In this document: one piece after another, positions 22,127 to 29,326 of the stretch
Numbering within the stretch: position 1 is the first letter of the stretch
How the letters are laid out: the number at the start of each line of letters is the position of its first letter
NCBI GenBank assembly: GCA_003599345.1
Contig: QZJP01000060.1
Location: 1-42,599, forward strand
Length of the DNA stretch: 42,599 nt
DNA from: Bacillota bacterium
GTDB lineage: Bacteria; Bacillota; Sulfobacillia; UBA995; UBA9673
Direction: 5' to 3'
Translations under genes and position numbers: made by a program
The notes under the pieces: generated by a model
What the model was told of the DNA's origin: nothing
The model's input: the letters and a program-made list of their open reading frames with translations, nothing else
Database searches by the model: none

Positions 22127-22425
22127 GCAGAGACGAGATAGCTTATTGTCCCCACTGTCAAGCGGTATTGTCGGATGGCCTTAGCGAGGAGTACAGGGCC
22201 CGGATTGTGGAGGCGCGTTGCGGGCGTTGCGGAGCCAGGGCCATCTTCTGGCCGGGCGACCTACCCTTGCCGACCCGGGCCAACGTCCGGGCGCTCTGGG
22301 GCTTTGCCCGGTCCCAACCGCAGGCGCACACGCCCCGACTGACGCTCATCACCAAAGGCCCGGAGCAGAGGCCCCCCGGCCCGAACGCCCCGGAGAGTAA
22401 CCCGAGGGGCAGGTGGAACGGATGA
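22123..22425 (+). CDS. Zinc-ribbon protein
   Basis: A 100-aa protein starting at ATG 22123. Residues 8-40 carry CPHC and CGRC, a classic four-Cys ribbon; the rest is Pro-rich and probably flexible. It ends by overlapping the start of the ATP-grasp-like gene. A ribbon next to an enzyme gene could be a partner or substrate carrier, but this is speculation. Confidence 0.65.
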   Translation: MSRDEIAYCPHCQAVLSDGLSEEYRARIVEARCGRCGARAIFWPGDLPLPTRANVRALWGFARSQPQAHTPRLTLITKGPEQRPPGPNAPESNPRGRWNG

Positions 22426-23219
22426 GGGCGAGAGACGACCGCCGGAACTCGATGATCTACTGGTGGCCACGGGTCAAGAACCTCGGGATTCCGGTGCCCC
22501 GGACGGAGATCGTGCGCCTCCGGCCCGTGACCATAGACGCGCTGAGCATCCACAGGTATACGCGACAACCGGGCGACGAACCAATCGCGGCGTTGTGTCG
22601 ATGGGAGAGGGCTCACCGGCGCGTCTGCCGGGTCCTCTCGCGCCTGGGTAATGCCGCCTACTCTATCGCAAGGTCTGGCCAACCACTCTTCATCCGGACC
22701 GACCTCTCCGCCGCCAAGCACTCCTACCGCGAGACCTGCTACTGCGACGCCGTTCAGTACTACCCGGTGCACATCTACGCCCTGGCTGAGGCGATGGACA
22801 CTGCCGACATCATGGGGCTGCCCTGGCGGGCCATCGTGTTCCGCGAGTATATCCCCCTGGCCGCGCGGTTTACGGCCTTCTGGGGTCATCTTCCCATCGC
22901 CCCCGAACGCCGGTATTTCGTCCGGGACGGGCGGGTCGAGTGCCGACATCCCTACTGGCCGGCGGAGGCCCTGGCGACCCGCTCAAACGAGGCGCGTCTT
23001 CCGGCGGACTGGCGTGACCAGCTCGCCGAGATGAACACCGAGACGCCGGAGGAGGTCGAGCTCCTGACCGGCTATGCGGAGCGGGTCGCGGCCGTCCTCC
23101 CCGGCTACTGGTCGGTCGATTTCGCCCTCGCCGCTGACGGCCGGTGGATCCTCATCGACATGGCCACCGGAGACGATAGTTGGCACCCCGAGTGCCCGAT
23201 GAGGAGGGATGGACAGTGA
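22422..23219 (+). CDS. ATP-grasp-like enzyme (R2K-clade type)
   Basis: A 265-aa protein with an ATG at 22422. The core has FIRTDLSAAKHSYRETC (about residue 90), IVFREYIPLAARFTAFWG (about 141), RRYFVRDGRVECRHPYW and the C-terminal YWSVDFALAADGRWILIDMATGDDSWHPEC. This ordered set, with FREYIPL supplying Glu and SVDFAL...ILID forming the metal-binding region, resembles phage and bacterial R2K-clade ATP-grasp proteins. Those are predicted to join a carboxylate to an amine using ATP. The substrate is unknown; peptide tagging is one proposal for the clade. It is coupled to the zinc-ribbon gene before it and the Cys-rich gene after it. Confidence 0.65.
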   Translation: MRARDDRRNSMIYWWPRVKNLGIPVPRTEIVRLRPVTIDALSIHRYTRQPGDEPIAALCRWERAHRRVCRVLSRLGNAAYSIARSGQPLFIRTDLSAAKHSYRETCYCDAVQYYPVHIYALAEAMDTADIMGLPWRAIVFREYIPLAARFTAFWGHLPIAPERRYFVRDGRVECRHPYWPAEALATRSNEARLPADWRDQLAEMNTETPEEVELLTGYAERVAAVLPGYWSVDFALAADGRWILIDMATGDDSWHPECPMRRDGQ

Positions 23220-23869
23220 CCGACAAATTGACCCAGGCTTTCGCGAACTACGAGATGTGCCTGCTCAGGTCTCTGCTGGGTAGGTTGTTCCGCCCCGCGG
23301 GCCCTTCTCGCGCCGCAGACCCAGGGGCGACTCCCGACGTGACCGGGATGAAGTGGGTCAAGGAGGAGTGCCTGGAGTGCGACTGTTTCAGGGTGGACGG
23401 GTGCGACGAGTGTGAGCACCGCGACCCTGTCACGGAGGAATGTTCCTCCAGCAATTGGCCGCGTGGGCAGTGTCCTGAAGAGGAGTGCGTCCTAGTCCGC
23501 CTGGAGCACAAGCTCTTCCTGGCCAGGGACAAGGCGGAAGCCCAGGAACTCCGGCTCGCCGCCTACCGGGAGGCGTTGGAGGCGGTGCTGGACTGTTGGG
23601 GCAGGTACGCCGCCGTGGAGGTCGGGGACCCCGTTGACGCCATCGACCGCGCCCGCGCCCTCCTCGCCAACCCAGACGGCTCCGGTATCGTGGCGCGGCT
23701 GAAGGCGGGGGATGCGTTTGCCCGGGCATTCGATAAGTGGGACCAGGCAATCAAACACGCGGTTTGCAAGGGCGAGCCGCCCGAACATACCATCCCGTTG
23801 TGGCAGGCCGTTCTCGACACTAGGGCCGCCCTCGCCGACTACGACAGGGCGGTGGGGCGGGATGCCTAG
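23216..23869 (+). CDS. Cys-rich hypothetical protein
   Basis: A 217-aa protein with a GTG start overlapping the previous stop (GTGA). Residues 50-90 hold ten or so cysteines (ECLECDCFRVDGCDECEHRDPVTEECSS, then CPEEEC) that could bind two metals. The C-terminal half is helical (LFLARDKAEAQELRLAAYREALEAVLDCWGRY) with a second helical segment at 165-215. No family recognised. It overlaps the following gene. Metal binding is inferred from the cysteine pattern. Confidence 0.65.
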   Translation: MTDKLTQAFANYEMCLLRSLLGRLFRPAGPSRAADPGATPDVTGMKWVKEECLECDCFRVDGCDECEHRDPVTEECSSSNWPRGQCPEEECVLVRLEHKLFLARDKAEAQELRLAAYREALEAVLDCWGRYAAVEVGDPVDAIDRARALLANPDGSGIVARLKAGDAFARAFDKWDQAIKHAVCKGEPPEHTIPLWQAVLDTRAALADYDRAVGRDA

Positions 23870-24053
23870 AGACTACATCTACGAGGACGGCTCGTTGCTG
23901 GAGGGGCCGGACGAGCCTCAACAGGACGAGCTGCAGGCCCGCGACATGTGCGAAGAACTGGGCCACCCCTACCACGGGGACGGCTGGTGCCACTGCGGGG
24001 CGCGACGGTATCCGGTGGGCGGGCCAGACAAGGCGGTGAACGTCGATGGCTAG
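23862..24053 (+). CDS. Small acidic protein with CxC cluster
   Basis: A 63-aa protein starting at ATG 23862, overlapping the previous gene by eight bases. Acidic N-terminus (YIYEDGSLLEGPDEPQQDELQ), then MCEELGHPYHGDGWCHCGARRYP, where Cys and His residues could form one metal site. No family recognised. The end overlaps a tiny 18-codon frame. Confidence 0.55.
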   Translation: MPRDYIYEDGSLLEGPDEPQQDELQARDMCEELGHPYHGDGWCHCGARRYPVGGPDKAVNVDG

Positions 24054-24102
24054 ACTCACCTTCGAGGACTGGGTGGCCGAGAAATTGGAGGCGAGAGCTT
24101 GA
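24046..24102 (+). CDS. 18-aa coupling mini-gene
   Basis: ATG 24046 opens inside the end of the previous gene, and the TGA at 24100-24102 overlaps the ATG of the next gene (TGATG). It encodes MARLTFEDWVAEKLEARA. GGAG lies near its end, as the ribosome site for the next gene. It may serve mainly to pass ribosomes to the following gene. Very short, so confidence is low. Confidence 0.3.
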   Translation: MARLTFEDWVAEKLEARA

Positions 24103-24596
24103 TGACCAAGGCTGACAGGCAGGCCCTGCGGGACAAGATGGCCGGGCCGAAGGTGGAGTGGGGACGGAGCAACGCGGGCTGGCACGGCGCGGCCCTGTGG
24201 CAGGGGCAGAAGTACCTCTTGTGCGTGTGGACCGACAGAGTGGAGTGGTTCGTGGAAATCCGGCGAGTGGGCGAGCGCGAGGTGCTGTTCACGGGACGGT
24301 TCTCCAGCTACCCGGATGCCGTCCGCGCCGCCGAAACTTGGCTGGCCGACCACCTCATCCCCAACCGCCGGAAGACGCTTGACCTGCTGGACTGGGCGGA
24401 CAAGGTGGAGACGTGGGTCAAGGGGCTGGGGAGAGCGCGGTGGACCCCCAGCCCAGACATCCCCAGTTGGGACTACTGCACAGCCTGCGGACGTGTCAGG
24501 AGTGCTCCCGGTCCCCGTGGTGGGCGGCAACACGACCCCGCCTGCCCCTTTGGAGACGAGTACGCCGAGTTGTTTGGGAAGAAGGAGGAGACCTGA
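24102..24596 (+). CDS. Hypothetical protein with C-terminal zinc site
   Basis: A 164-aa protein with ATG 24102. Residues 10-90 look like a compact alpha-beta domain (GWHGAALWQGQKYLLCVWTDRVEWFVEIRRVGEREVLFTGRFSSYPDAVRAAETWLAD). The C-terminus has CTACGRVRSAP...HDPACPFG, a probable zinc site. The first 15 bases of the gene equal those of the gene at 27736. Stop and next start overlap. No family recognised. Confidence 0.65.
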   Translation: MTKADRQALRDKMAGPKVEWGRSNAGWHGAALWQGQKYLLCVWTDRVEWFVEIRRVGEREVLFTGRFSSYPDAVRAAETWLADHLIPNRRKTLDLLDWADKVETWVKGLGRARWTPSPDIPSWDYCTACGRVRSAPGPRGGRQHDPACPFGDEYAELFGKKEET

Positions 24597-24778
24597 TGCC
24601 TAAACGCCGCGAGGACGACTACACCATCACACTGTCCACCAACAAGGGCCGGTCCATCACCATGACCGCTGACGAGTTCGACCGTCGGGTGAAGACGTTT
24701 CTCCGCATGACCCCGGAGGAGCAGGGGGCGTTACTGGCCCGCAAGGACCGGGAACGAAGGGAGAGTGACAGTCAGTGA
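24596..24778 (+). CDS. Small charged protein
   Basis: A 60-aa protein with ATG 24596 behind GGAGGAG. Sequence features are a beta-type start (DYTITLSTNKGRSITMTADEFDRRV) and a charged helix (EEQGALLARKDRERRESD). It is coupled at both ends, preceding the ParB-like gene. No family recognised. Confidence 0.6.
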   Translation: MPKRREDDYTITLSTNKGRSITMTADEFDRRVKTFLRMTPEEQGALLARKDRERRESDSQ

Positions 24779-26640
24779 CAGCTTCGAGGGAACCTTCACA
24801 ATATGAGCGCGAGTTTGAGTTCCAACACATTCCCGTGGCCGCCATCACCATCCCGGAGAACGTCCGGACCGCGACCGACCCGGAGAAGGACGCCGAACTC
24901 CTAGCCTCGGTCCAGGTTCACGGCATCATCGAACCACTGATCGTCCAGGGGTCACCGATCCTGAACGGGCTTCAACTGGTGGCCGGCTTCAGACGCCTCC
25001 GGGCCGCGAAGGCGGCCGGCCTTGAAGCTGTGCCCTGCCGCGTCATGGGCATAGACCACCAGAAGGTCCACGAGTTTCGGCTCATCGAGAACCTCCAGCG
25101 GGAGGACCTCAACCCCATCGACGAGGCCCGGGCCTACCGGGATTATCTGCAGAGCTACCCGGAGGTCACGCAAGAAGATCTCGGCCGGCGCCTCGGTAAG
25201 AGCCAGCCCTACATCGCCAACAGGCTTCGGCTCCTCGCGCTGCCCGAAGCGGGCCAAGAACTCATTACGCGCGGAATACTCTCGGCTTCGGCGGCGCAGG
25301 AGATACTGAAGGTCAAGCACCTGCCGAATGCTGTGGAGAAGACCCAGGATCTCATCGACAGCCACATTGCCAACGGCGACGACATCACGGTCGAGCGAGT
25401 CAAATCCCTCGTGGGCGAAGCCGTCGAGGGGGTCACCAAGGACCTCCGGCACGGCCTGGAGTTCGACGGAGCCACCGAGTGTAAGGATTGCGAGAACAAG
25501 GTCGAGGGGCGCTGGGGTGGTCTACGGTGCACGGACCCGGCCTGCTGGAAGACCAAGAACGCGGCCGCGAAGGAAGCCAAGAAGGCCGCGGCCGTAGAGA
25601 AGGTCCTCGCCGGCAAGCCGATTGATTGGACAGAGGACAACCGCCTGACGGAGGCCTTCGATGACTGCCCGGCAAGCTGCGAGCATCGGAAGAAGGCCAG
25701 GGTCGGCAGTGCCGCGGGGGAAAGCCGGGCCTTCTGTCTCGACCGTGATTCGGACTGCTACCGCGAACGGAGGAAGGCCAACAAGGCGGCGAGTAGTCAG
25801 GAGAGCCAAGACCTGGAGTGGAAGACCAGGCGCGAACGACAGGAAAGGGCGAGGGCGGTATGGGATAGCCGCGAGAAGGAGCGCCTGGAAAGGGCTGAGA
25901 GTTACCTTTCCGCCCGCACGTCGGGGGGCTCCGTCTCCGACGCCGAACTCCGCCTCATATGCGCCTACACCTCGCGGTTCGCCCTTGCCCCGGAACAGGC
26001 CGATGAACTCTCCCGGGCCGACCTGCCGACCCTCATCGGACAGACCGTCAAACACCTGCTGACGGCCGAGACCAATTGGACCTGGGACAATGCCGATGGG
26101 CGATATCTCCCAAGGGATACCGCCTATGAGGACATCAAGAACCAGGTGATCGGCTGGACCCCTCCGGCGGAGGAGACAGCCCACACCCCTGACCCCTCCG
26201 AGGGTGGCGCCTACCGCGTGGACGACGATGGCCAGGCCGTGGATCCCGTGGAGGACGCCCAGGGCGAGGCGGCCGCCGAGGCCTCGGACGAGGAGATGGG
26301 GGAGGGCCTCGACTGCGGCGGCGTCTGTGAGGAGTGCTCCGAGACCCGCTGCGGCTGCCACCCGAGACACGAGGCGGCTGACGCGGGCCCCGCCGAGCCT
26401 CCCGCCGACGACCCCGACGAGGAGCCCGAACCCGCTGCCTGCCACTACCTCCGGAAGATCGTCGACGCCCGCGAGTGCCGGTCGTGCAACGACGACCTCC
26501 GCATGACCGGACAATGCTGCGACTACGTGCTGAAGGGCGAGGCCCCTCACAAGTGCCCGGACTGCGACGAGTTCTCCGGCTGCCAGAAAGGCCAGCAGGC
26601 ATACCCCGACGAGGCCGAGGCGCTGGAGGCGGCTGGATGA
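24775..26640 (+). CDS. ParB/Spo0J-like protein with Cys-rich extension
   Basis: A 621-aa protein with GTG 24775. Residues 12-110 are a ParB N-terminal domain (IPVAAITIPENVRTATDP; AGFRRLRAAKAAGLEAVPC, the nucleotide box; RLIENLQREDLNPIDEARAY). Residues 115-185 are the HTH (VTQEDLGRRLGKSQPYIANRLRLLALPE). Typical ParB is about 300 aa. Here a further 350 residues hold three cysteine groups (about 230-255, 300-330 and 515-615), likely several zinc sites. No ParA is encoded nearby. Phage ParB-like proteins without ParA often act as regulators, nucleases or chromosome-binding factors; the role here is open. Confidence 0.8.
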   Translation: MTASREPSQYEREFEFQHIPVAAITIPENVRTATDPEKDAELLASVQVHGIIEPLIVQGSPILNGLQLVAGFRRLRAAKAAGLEAVPCRVMGIDHQKVHEFRLIENLQREDLNPIDEARAYRDYLQSYPEVTQEDLGRRLGKSQPYIANRLRLLALPEAGQELITRGILSASAAQEILKVKHLPNAVEKTQDLIDSHIANGDDITVERVKSLVGEAVEGVTKDLRHGLEFDGATECKDCENKVEGRWGGLRCTDPACWKTKNAAAKEAKKAAAVEKVLAGKPIDWTEDNRLTEAFDDCPASCEHRKKARVGSAAGESRAFCLDRDSDCYRERRKANKAASSQESQDLEWKTRRERQERARAVWDSREKERLERAESYLSARTSGGSVSDAELRLICAYTSRFALAPEQADELSRADLPTLIGQTVKHLLTAETNWTWDNADGRYLPRDTAYEDIKNQVIGWTPPAEETAHTPDPSEGGAYRVDDDGQAVDPVEDAQGEAAAEASDEEMGEGLDCGGVCEECSETRCGCHPRHEAADAGPAEPPADDPDEEPEPAACHYLRKIVDARECRSCNDDLRMTGQCCDYVLKGEAPHKCPDCDEFSGCQKGQQAYPDEAEALEAAG

Positions 26641-26852
26641 GCAGTGCCCGCGAGTTCCGCGCGAGAGCCAGTGACCGGGCCCGGGCCGAGATCGAGGCCG
26701 GAGTGGAAGCCCTGGCCGAGCTCATCCGGGCCCAGGCCGAACTCATCCAGTGTTACCGGACCCGGGCCGGTCGGCGGAGCACCGAGAGAGCCCTCGGTGA
26801 AGTCGATCGCGCCCGGGCCAGACTGCGAGGGATGGGAGTGGAGATGCCATGA
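26637..26852 (+). CDS. Small helical protein
   Basis: A 71-aa protein; ATG 26637 overlaps the ParB-like stop. Nearly all of it is Arg/Glu/Ala-rich helix (EFRARASDRARAEIEAGVEALAELIRAQAELIQ). It overlaps the LysM-M23 gene start by four bases. No family recognised; a coiled-coil partner role is possible. Confidence 0.55.
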   Translation: MSSAREFRARASDRARAEIEAGVEALAELIRAQAELIQCYRTRAGRRSTERALGEVDRARARLRGMGVEMP

Positions 26853-27739
26853 CCCATGATCACCGCAGACGACTGGCAATCATCCTAGCCTGTATCCTGG
26901 CGTTCCTGGCCCTGGTGCTCTCGGGCCAGGGCGCGGTTCACGCCGCCGACTTCGTGGACAAGTCCCGGCTGGTCGAGGCGGCGGAGATCCTCCTACCGGA
27001 GGGCCCGCCGCTACCGGTGGTCTCCTACCCGGTCCAGCGGGGCGATACGCTCTGGGCCCTGGCCTGCCAGTTTCGGGTCGACGAGGAGACCATCCGGTCG
27101 GCCAACCCGGGTCTCCGCATGTGGCCCGGCGACGAGATCCTCATCCCGCTCTGGCCCTCCCGCCTGTGGGTCGACGCCGGCGGCGGGACGCTCCGGGAGC
27201 TGGCCGAGTACACAGGCCTCCCCCTGGCCGATATCATGCAGGCCAACGGCCTTGCCTCCGACGCTGTGTTCGCGGCCGGTCAGAGAGTCTGGCTGCCCCT
27301 AGCCATCCCCGAGAACGGAATCGCCCTCTCGGAGGTCTGCGTGGAGACGGGCGAGGGTCCGATCCACCTGGCGCAGCCGCTCTGGCCGGTGGTCGGGCGG
27401 CTGTCGAGACTCTACGGCGGGCCCAGGGTCCACAAGGGGCTCGATATCGTGGCACCCATCGGCACCCAGATAGTCGCTCCCCGGTGGGGCACGGTCTCGG
27501 CCGTCCGGTATGACGATATCCTAGGGCTCCATCTCGTGCTCGAATCCACCAACGGGGTCGAGATGCTGTTCGCGCATCTCTCGGAGGTCCTGGTGGGGCC
27601 GGGCCACGAGGTCTCGCTCGGCCAGGTCATCGGCAAGGTCGGCGACAACGGCAACTCGACGGGCGCGCACCTGCATTGGGAGATACGGGTCTACGGTGAA
27701 CTCTACGACCCGGCGATATTCCTGGGGGTGGGAGGATGA
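26849..27739 (+). CDS. Secreted LysM-M23 peptidoglycan endopeptidase
   Basis: A 296-aa protein. Residues 9-32 are a signal peptide or membrane anchor (AIILACILAFLALVLSGQGAVHA). Two LysM domains follow (59-100, VQRGDTLWALA...GDEILIP; 112-151), then an M23 (LytM-type) domain. Zinc ligands are intact: His195 and Asp199 (HKGLD) and His276 in HLH, with His243 (FAHL) and His274 completing the site. It should cut peptide cross-links outside the membrane. Its place in the middle operon, far from the lysis cassette, and its own export signal are unusual. It could be a lysogen-expressed wall enzyme or a second lysin. Confidence 0.85.
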   Translation: MTHDHRRRLAIILACILAFLALVLSGQGAVHAADFVDKSRLVEAAEILLPEGPPLPVVSYPVQRGDTLWALACQFRVDEETIRSANPGLRMWPGDEILIPLWPSRLWVDAGGGTLRELAEYTGLPLADIMQANGLASDAVFAAGQRVWLPLAIPENGIALSEVCVETGEGPIHLAQPLWPVVGRLSRLYGGPRVHKGLDIVAPIGTQIVAPRWGTVSAVRYDDILGLHLVLESTNGVEMLFAHLSEVLVGPGHEVSLGQVIGKVGDNGNSTGAHLHWEIRVYGELYDPAIFLGVGG

Positions 27740-28185
27740 CCAAGGCTGACTGCGAGGCCCTAAAGGAACTGCGGGAACTCGATGCCGACATACGCAGGGA
27801 TAGCCCGCCGTGGTGGGCCACGTGGGCACCGCTACTTCTGGCGCCGGTGACTGCGTTGCTGTTCGGCACAATCTGGTGGACACCGCTGGTGATAGCTCTC
27901 TATGCCTGCTGCTTTGGCTATGCCGTCGCCCGTTTTTTCCTGACCCCGCACCGCGTCATGGTCTGGTGGGCGCGATGCGATGGCATGGACGGGCCGTGGT
28001 TTTTCGACCCGGAGAGTGCCTACGATTTCACCAGGGACTATGCCGACTTCACCTTGCGCGAATTGCTTCTGCTCAAGGAGGGCCAGTCCATCGAGCGCGA
28101 CGACGATTCCGTCACTCGCTGTCTCATTCCCGTCCGCTCAGTACTCAACCCAGACGGCAGTTGGAAAGAGTGGGAGGGGTGGTAG
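27736..28185 (+). CDS. Two-TM hypothetical protein
   Basis: A 149-aa protein with ATG 27736 inside the end of the peptidase gene. Residues 25-70 (WWATWAPLLLAPVTALLFGTIWWTPLVIALYACCFGYAVARFF) form two membrane spans. The C-terminal half is soluble (MVWWARCDGMDGPWFFDPESAYDFTRDYADFTL). Coupling to the LysM-M23 gene suggests a joint role at the envelope. The first 15 bases match those of the gene at 24102. No family recognised. Confidence 0.65.
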   Translation: MTKADCEALKELRELDADIRRDSPPWWATWAPLLLAPVTALLFGTIWWTPLVIALYACCFGYAVARFFLTPHRVMVWWARCDGMDGPWFFDPESAYDFTRDYADFTLRELLLLKEGQSIERDDDSVTRCLIPVRSVLNPDGSWKEWEGW

Positions 28186-28189
28186 GCCT

Positions 28190-28399
28190 ATGACCCGCTA
28201 CATCGACCGCCACGGCCGGGTCCTCTTCGTGCACGACGGCATCTCAGATGGCCGCGCCTGGGGTGTGTTCTACCGGAAGCCCAGCGGCTCGCTCTGCCGC
28301 GTGAAGTCCGAGCACCTACCGGTCTGCGGCACCCAGGAGGCCGCCCAGCAGTGCCTCGACGGCTGGGCCAAGGCGCGGAAGCTCCGGGTGGTCCCATGA
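28190..28399 (+). CDS. Small hypothetical protein
   Basis: A 69-aa protein with ATG 28190 behind GGGAGGGG. It has a beta-rich fold (RYIDRHGRVLFVHDGISDGRAWGVFYRK) and a short C-terminal helix (EAAQQCLDGWAKARKL). Stop overlaps the next ATG. No family recognised. Confidence 0.55.
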   Translation: MTRYIDRHGRVLFVHDGISDGRAWGVFYRKPSGSLCRVKSEHLPVCGTQEAAQQCLDGWAKARKLRVVP

Positions 28400-28542
28400 G
28401 AAACCTGGCGACCCTGCCCGTCCTACCCCTATTCCTCCTGGCCGGGCTGGTCGCCGGCCTCGCCATAGCCGTCACCGTCTACTACGTCGTCGTCCGCGAG
28501 TGCGTCCTGGCTCTGTTGAGGCTGGTGAGGAGAGCGCCATGA
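28396..28542 (+). CDS. 48-aa single-span membrane protein
   Basis: ATG 28396, coupled to the genes on both sides. Residues 5-32 (ATLPVLPLFLLAGLVAGLAIAVTVYYVVV) are one membrane span, with a basic C-terminal tail (RLVRRAP). It resembles other tiny early membrane proteins of this genome. Function unknown. Confidence 0.55.
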   Translation: MRNLATLPVLPLFLLAGLVAGLAIAVTVYYVVVRECVLALLRLVRRAP

Positions 28543-28916
28543 CCACATTCACCGTCCCCGGCCGACCGGTCCCGAAGAAGCGTCCGCGCCTGGGCTACGG
28601 TGGCCGCCGGGCCTACGTCTACACGCCGCGCGAGACCCTGGCCTATGAGGAGGCTGTCGGCTGGGCGGCCCGGCCGCATTTCCCCAAGCCCCTGGAGGGG
28701 CCGGTGTCGGTCAAGCTGGACGTCTACCTCGCGACCGGCAAGCGCGGCGATCTGGACAACTATTCGAAGAGCATCCTGGATGGCGTCAACGAGATAGCGT
28801 TCCGGGATGACAGTCAGGTCGCCCGACTGGAGGCCTCGCTTCGCCGCTGCCCGCACGGACAGGAGCGGGTCGAGGTCGAGGTCGCGGAGATCGCGGAGGA
28901 GGCGATGAGTGGATGA
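28539..28916 (+). CDS. rusA: RusA-family Holliday junction resolvase
   Basis: A 125-aa protein of normal RusA length with ATG 28539. PKKRPR near the N-terminus and DLDNYSKSILDGVN (acidic residues Asp71, Asp73, Asp81) followed by RDDSQV (Asp90, Asp91) are the metal-binding signature. It would cut four-way DNA junctions made during replication and recombination so that DNA can be packaged. It is coupled to the ASCH gene that follows. Confidence 0.9.
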   Translation: MTTFTVPGRPVPKKRPRLGYGGRRAYVYTPRETLAYEEAVGWAARPHFPKPLEGPVSVKLDVYLATGKRGDLDNYSKSILDGVNEIAFRDDSQVARLEASLRRCPHGQERVEVEVAEIAEEAMSG

Positions 28917-29326
28917 GGGAGCGCGCCTTGAGCCTGTGGCAACCGTGGGCTTGGCTCGTGGTCCACGGGCACAAGCCCCTGGAGAACCGGCCCTGGAGGA
29001 CCGATTACCGGGGACCGCTGTTGATCCACGCGAGCAAGAAGGTGGACCCGGACATCGACCGCATCTGCCGGGCCGTGAGCGAGCGGTTCGGCATCGTCAT
29101 CCCGGACCGGCTGGAGACCGGCGGCATCGTCGGTCGTGTGCGAGTGACCGGTTGCATAGACGGGTCGCTGAGCCCCTGGTTCAGAGGCCCGTTCGCGCTC
29201 GCCCTGGCGGATGCCGAGCCCCTGCCGTACCGGCCATGTCTCGGGAAGCAGAGGTTCTTCTACGTTGACTACGAGAGCCCGCCGACAGCGAGTGGCCTGG
29301 AGACACAGAAAGGAGCCGGGGCGTGA
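28913..29326 (+). CDS. ASCH-domain protein
   Basis: A 137-aa protein with ATG 28913. The opening ALSLWQPWAWLVVHGHKPLENRPWRT, then GPLLIHASKK, GGIVGRVRVTGCI and SPWFRGPFALALADAEPL, follow the beta-barrel pattern of the ASCH (PUA-like) superfamily. Such proteins bind RNA or modified bases, and some are nucleoside or RNA hydrolases. It lies between RusA and a 311-aa gene. The fold is well supported; the substrate is unknown. Confidence 0.82.
   Translation: MRERALSLWQPWAWLVVHGHKPLENRPWRTDYRGPLLIHASKKVDPDIDRICRAVSERFGIVIPDRLETGGIVGRVRVTGCIDGSLSPWFRGPFALALADAEPLPYRPCLGKQRFFYVDYESPPTASGLETQKGAGA

Noticed and set aside
24775-26640. Plasmid-type partition locus (phage-plasmid)
   Set aside because: A ParB-like protein is present but no ParA or centromere repeats; integrase and attP show an integrating phage.
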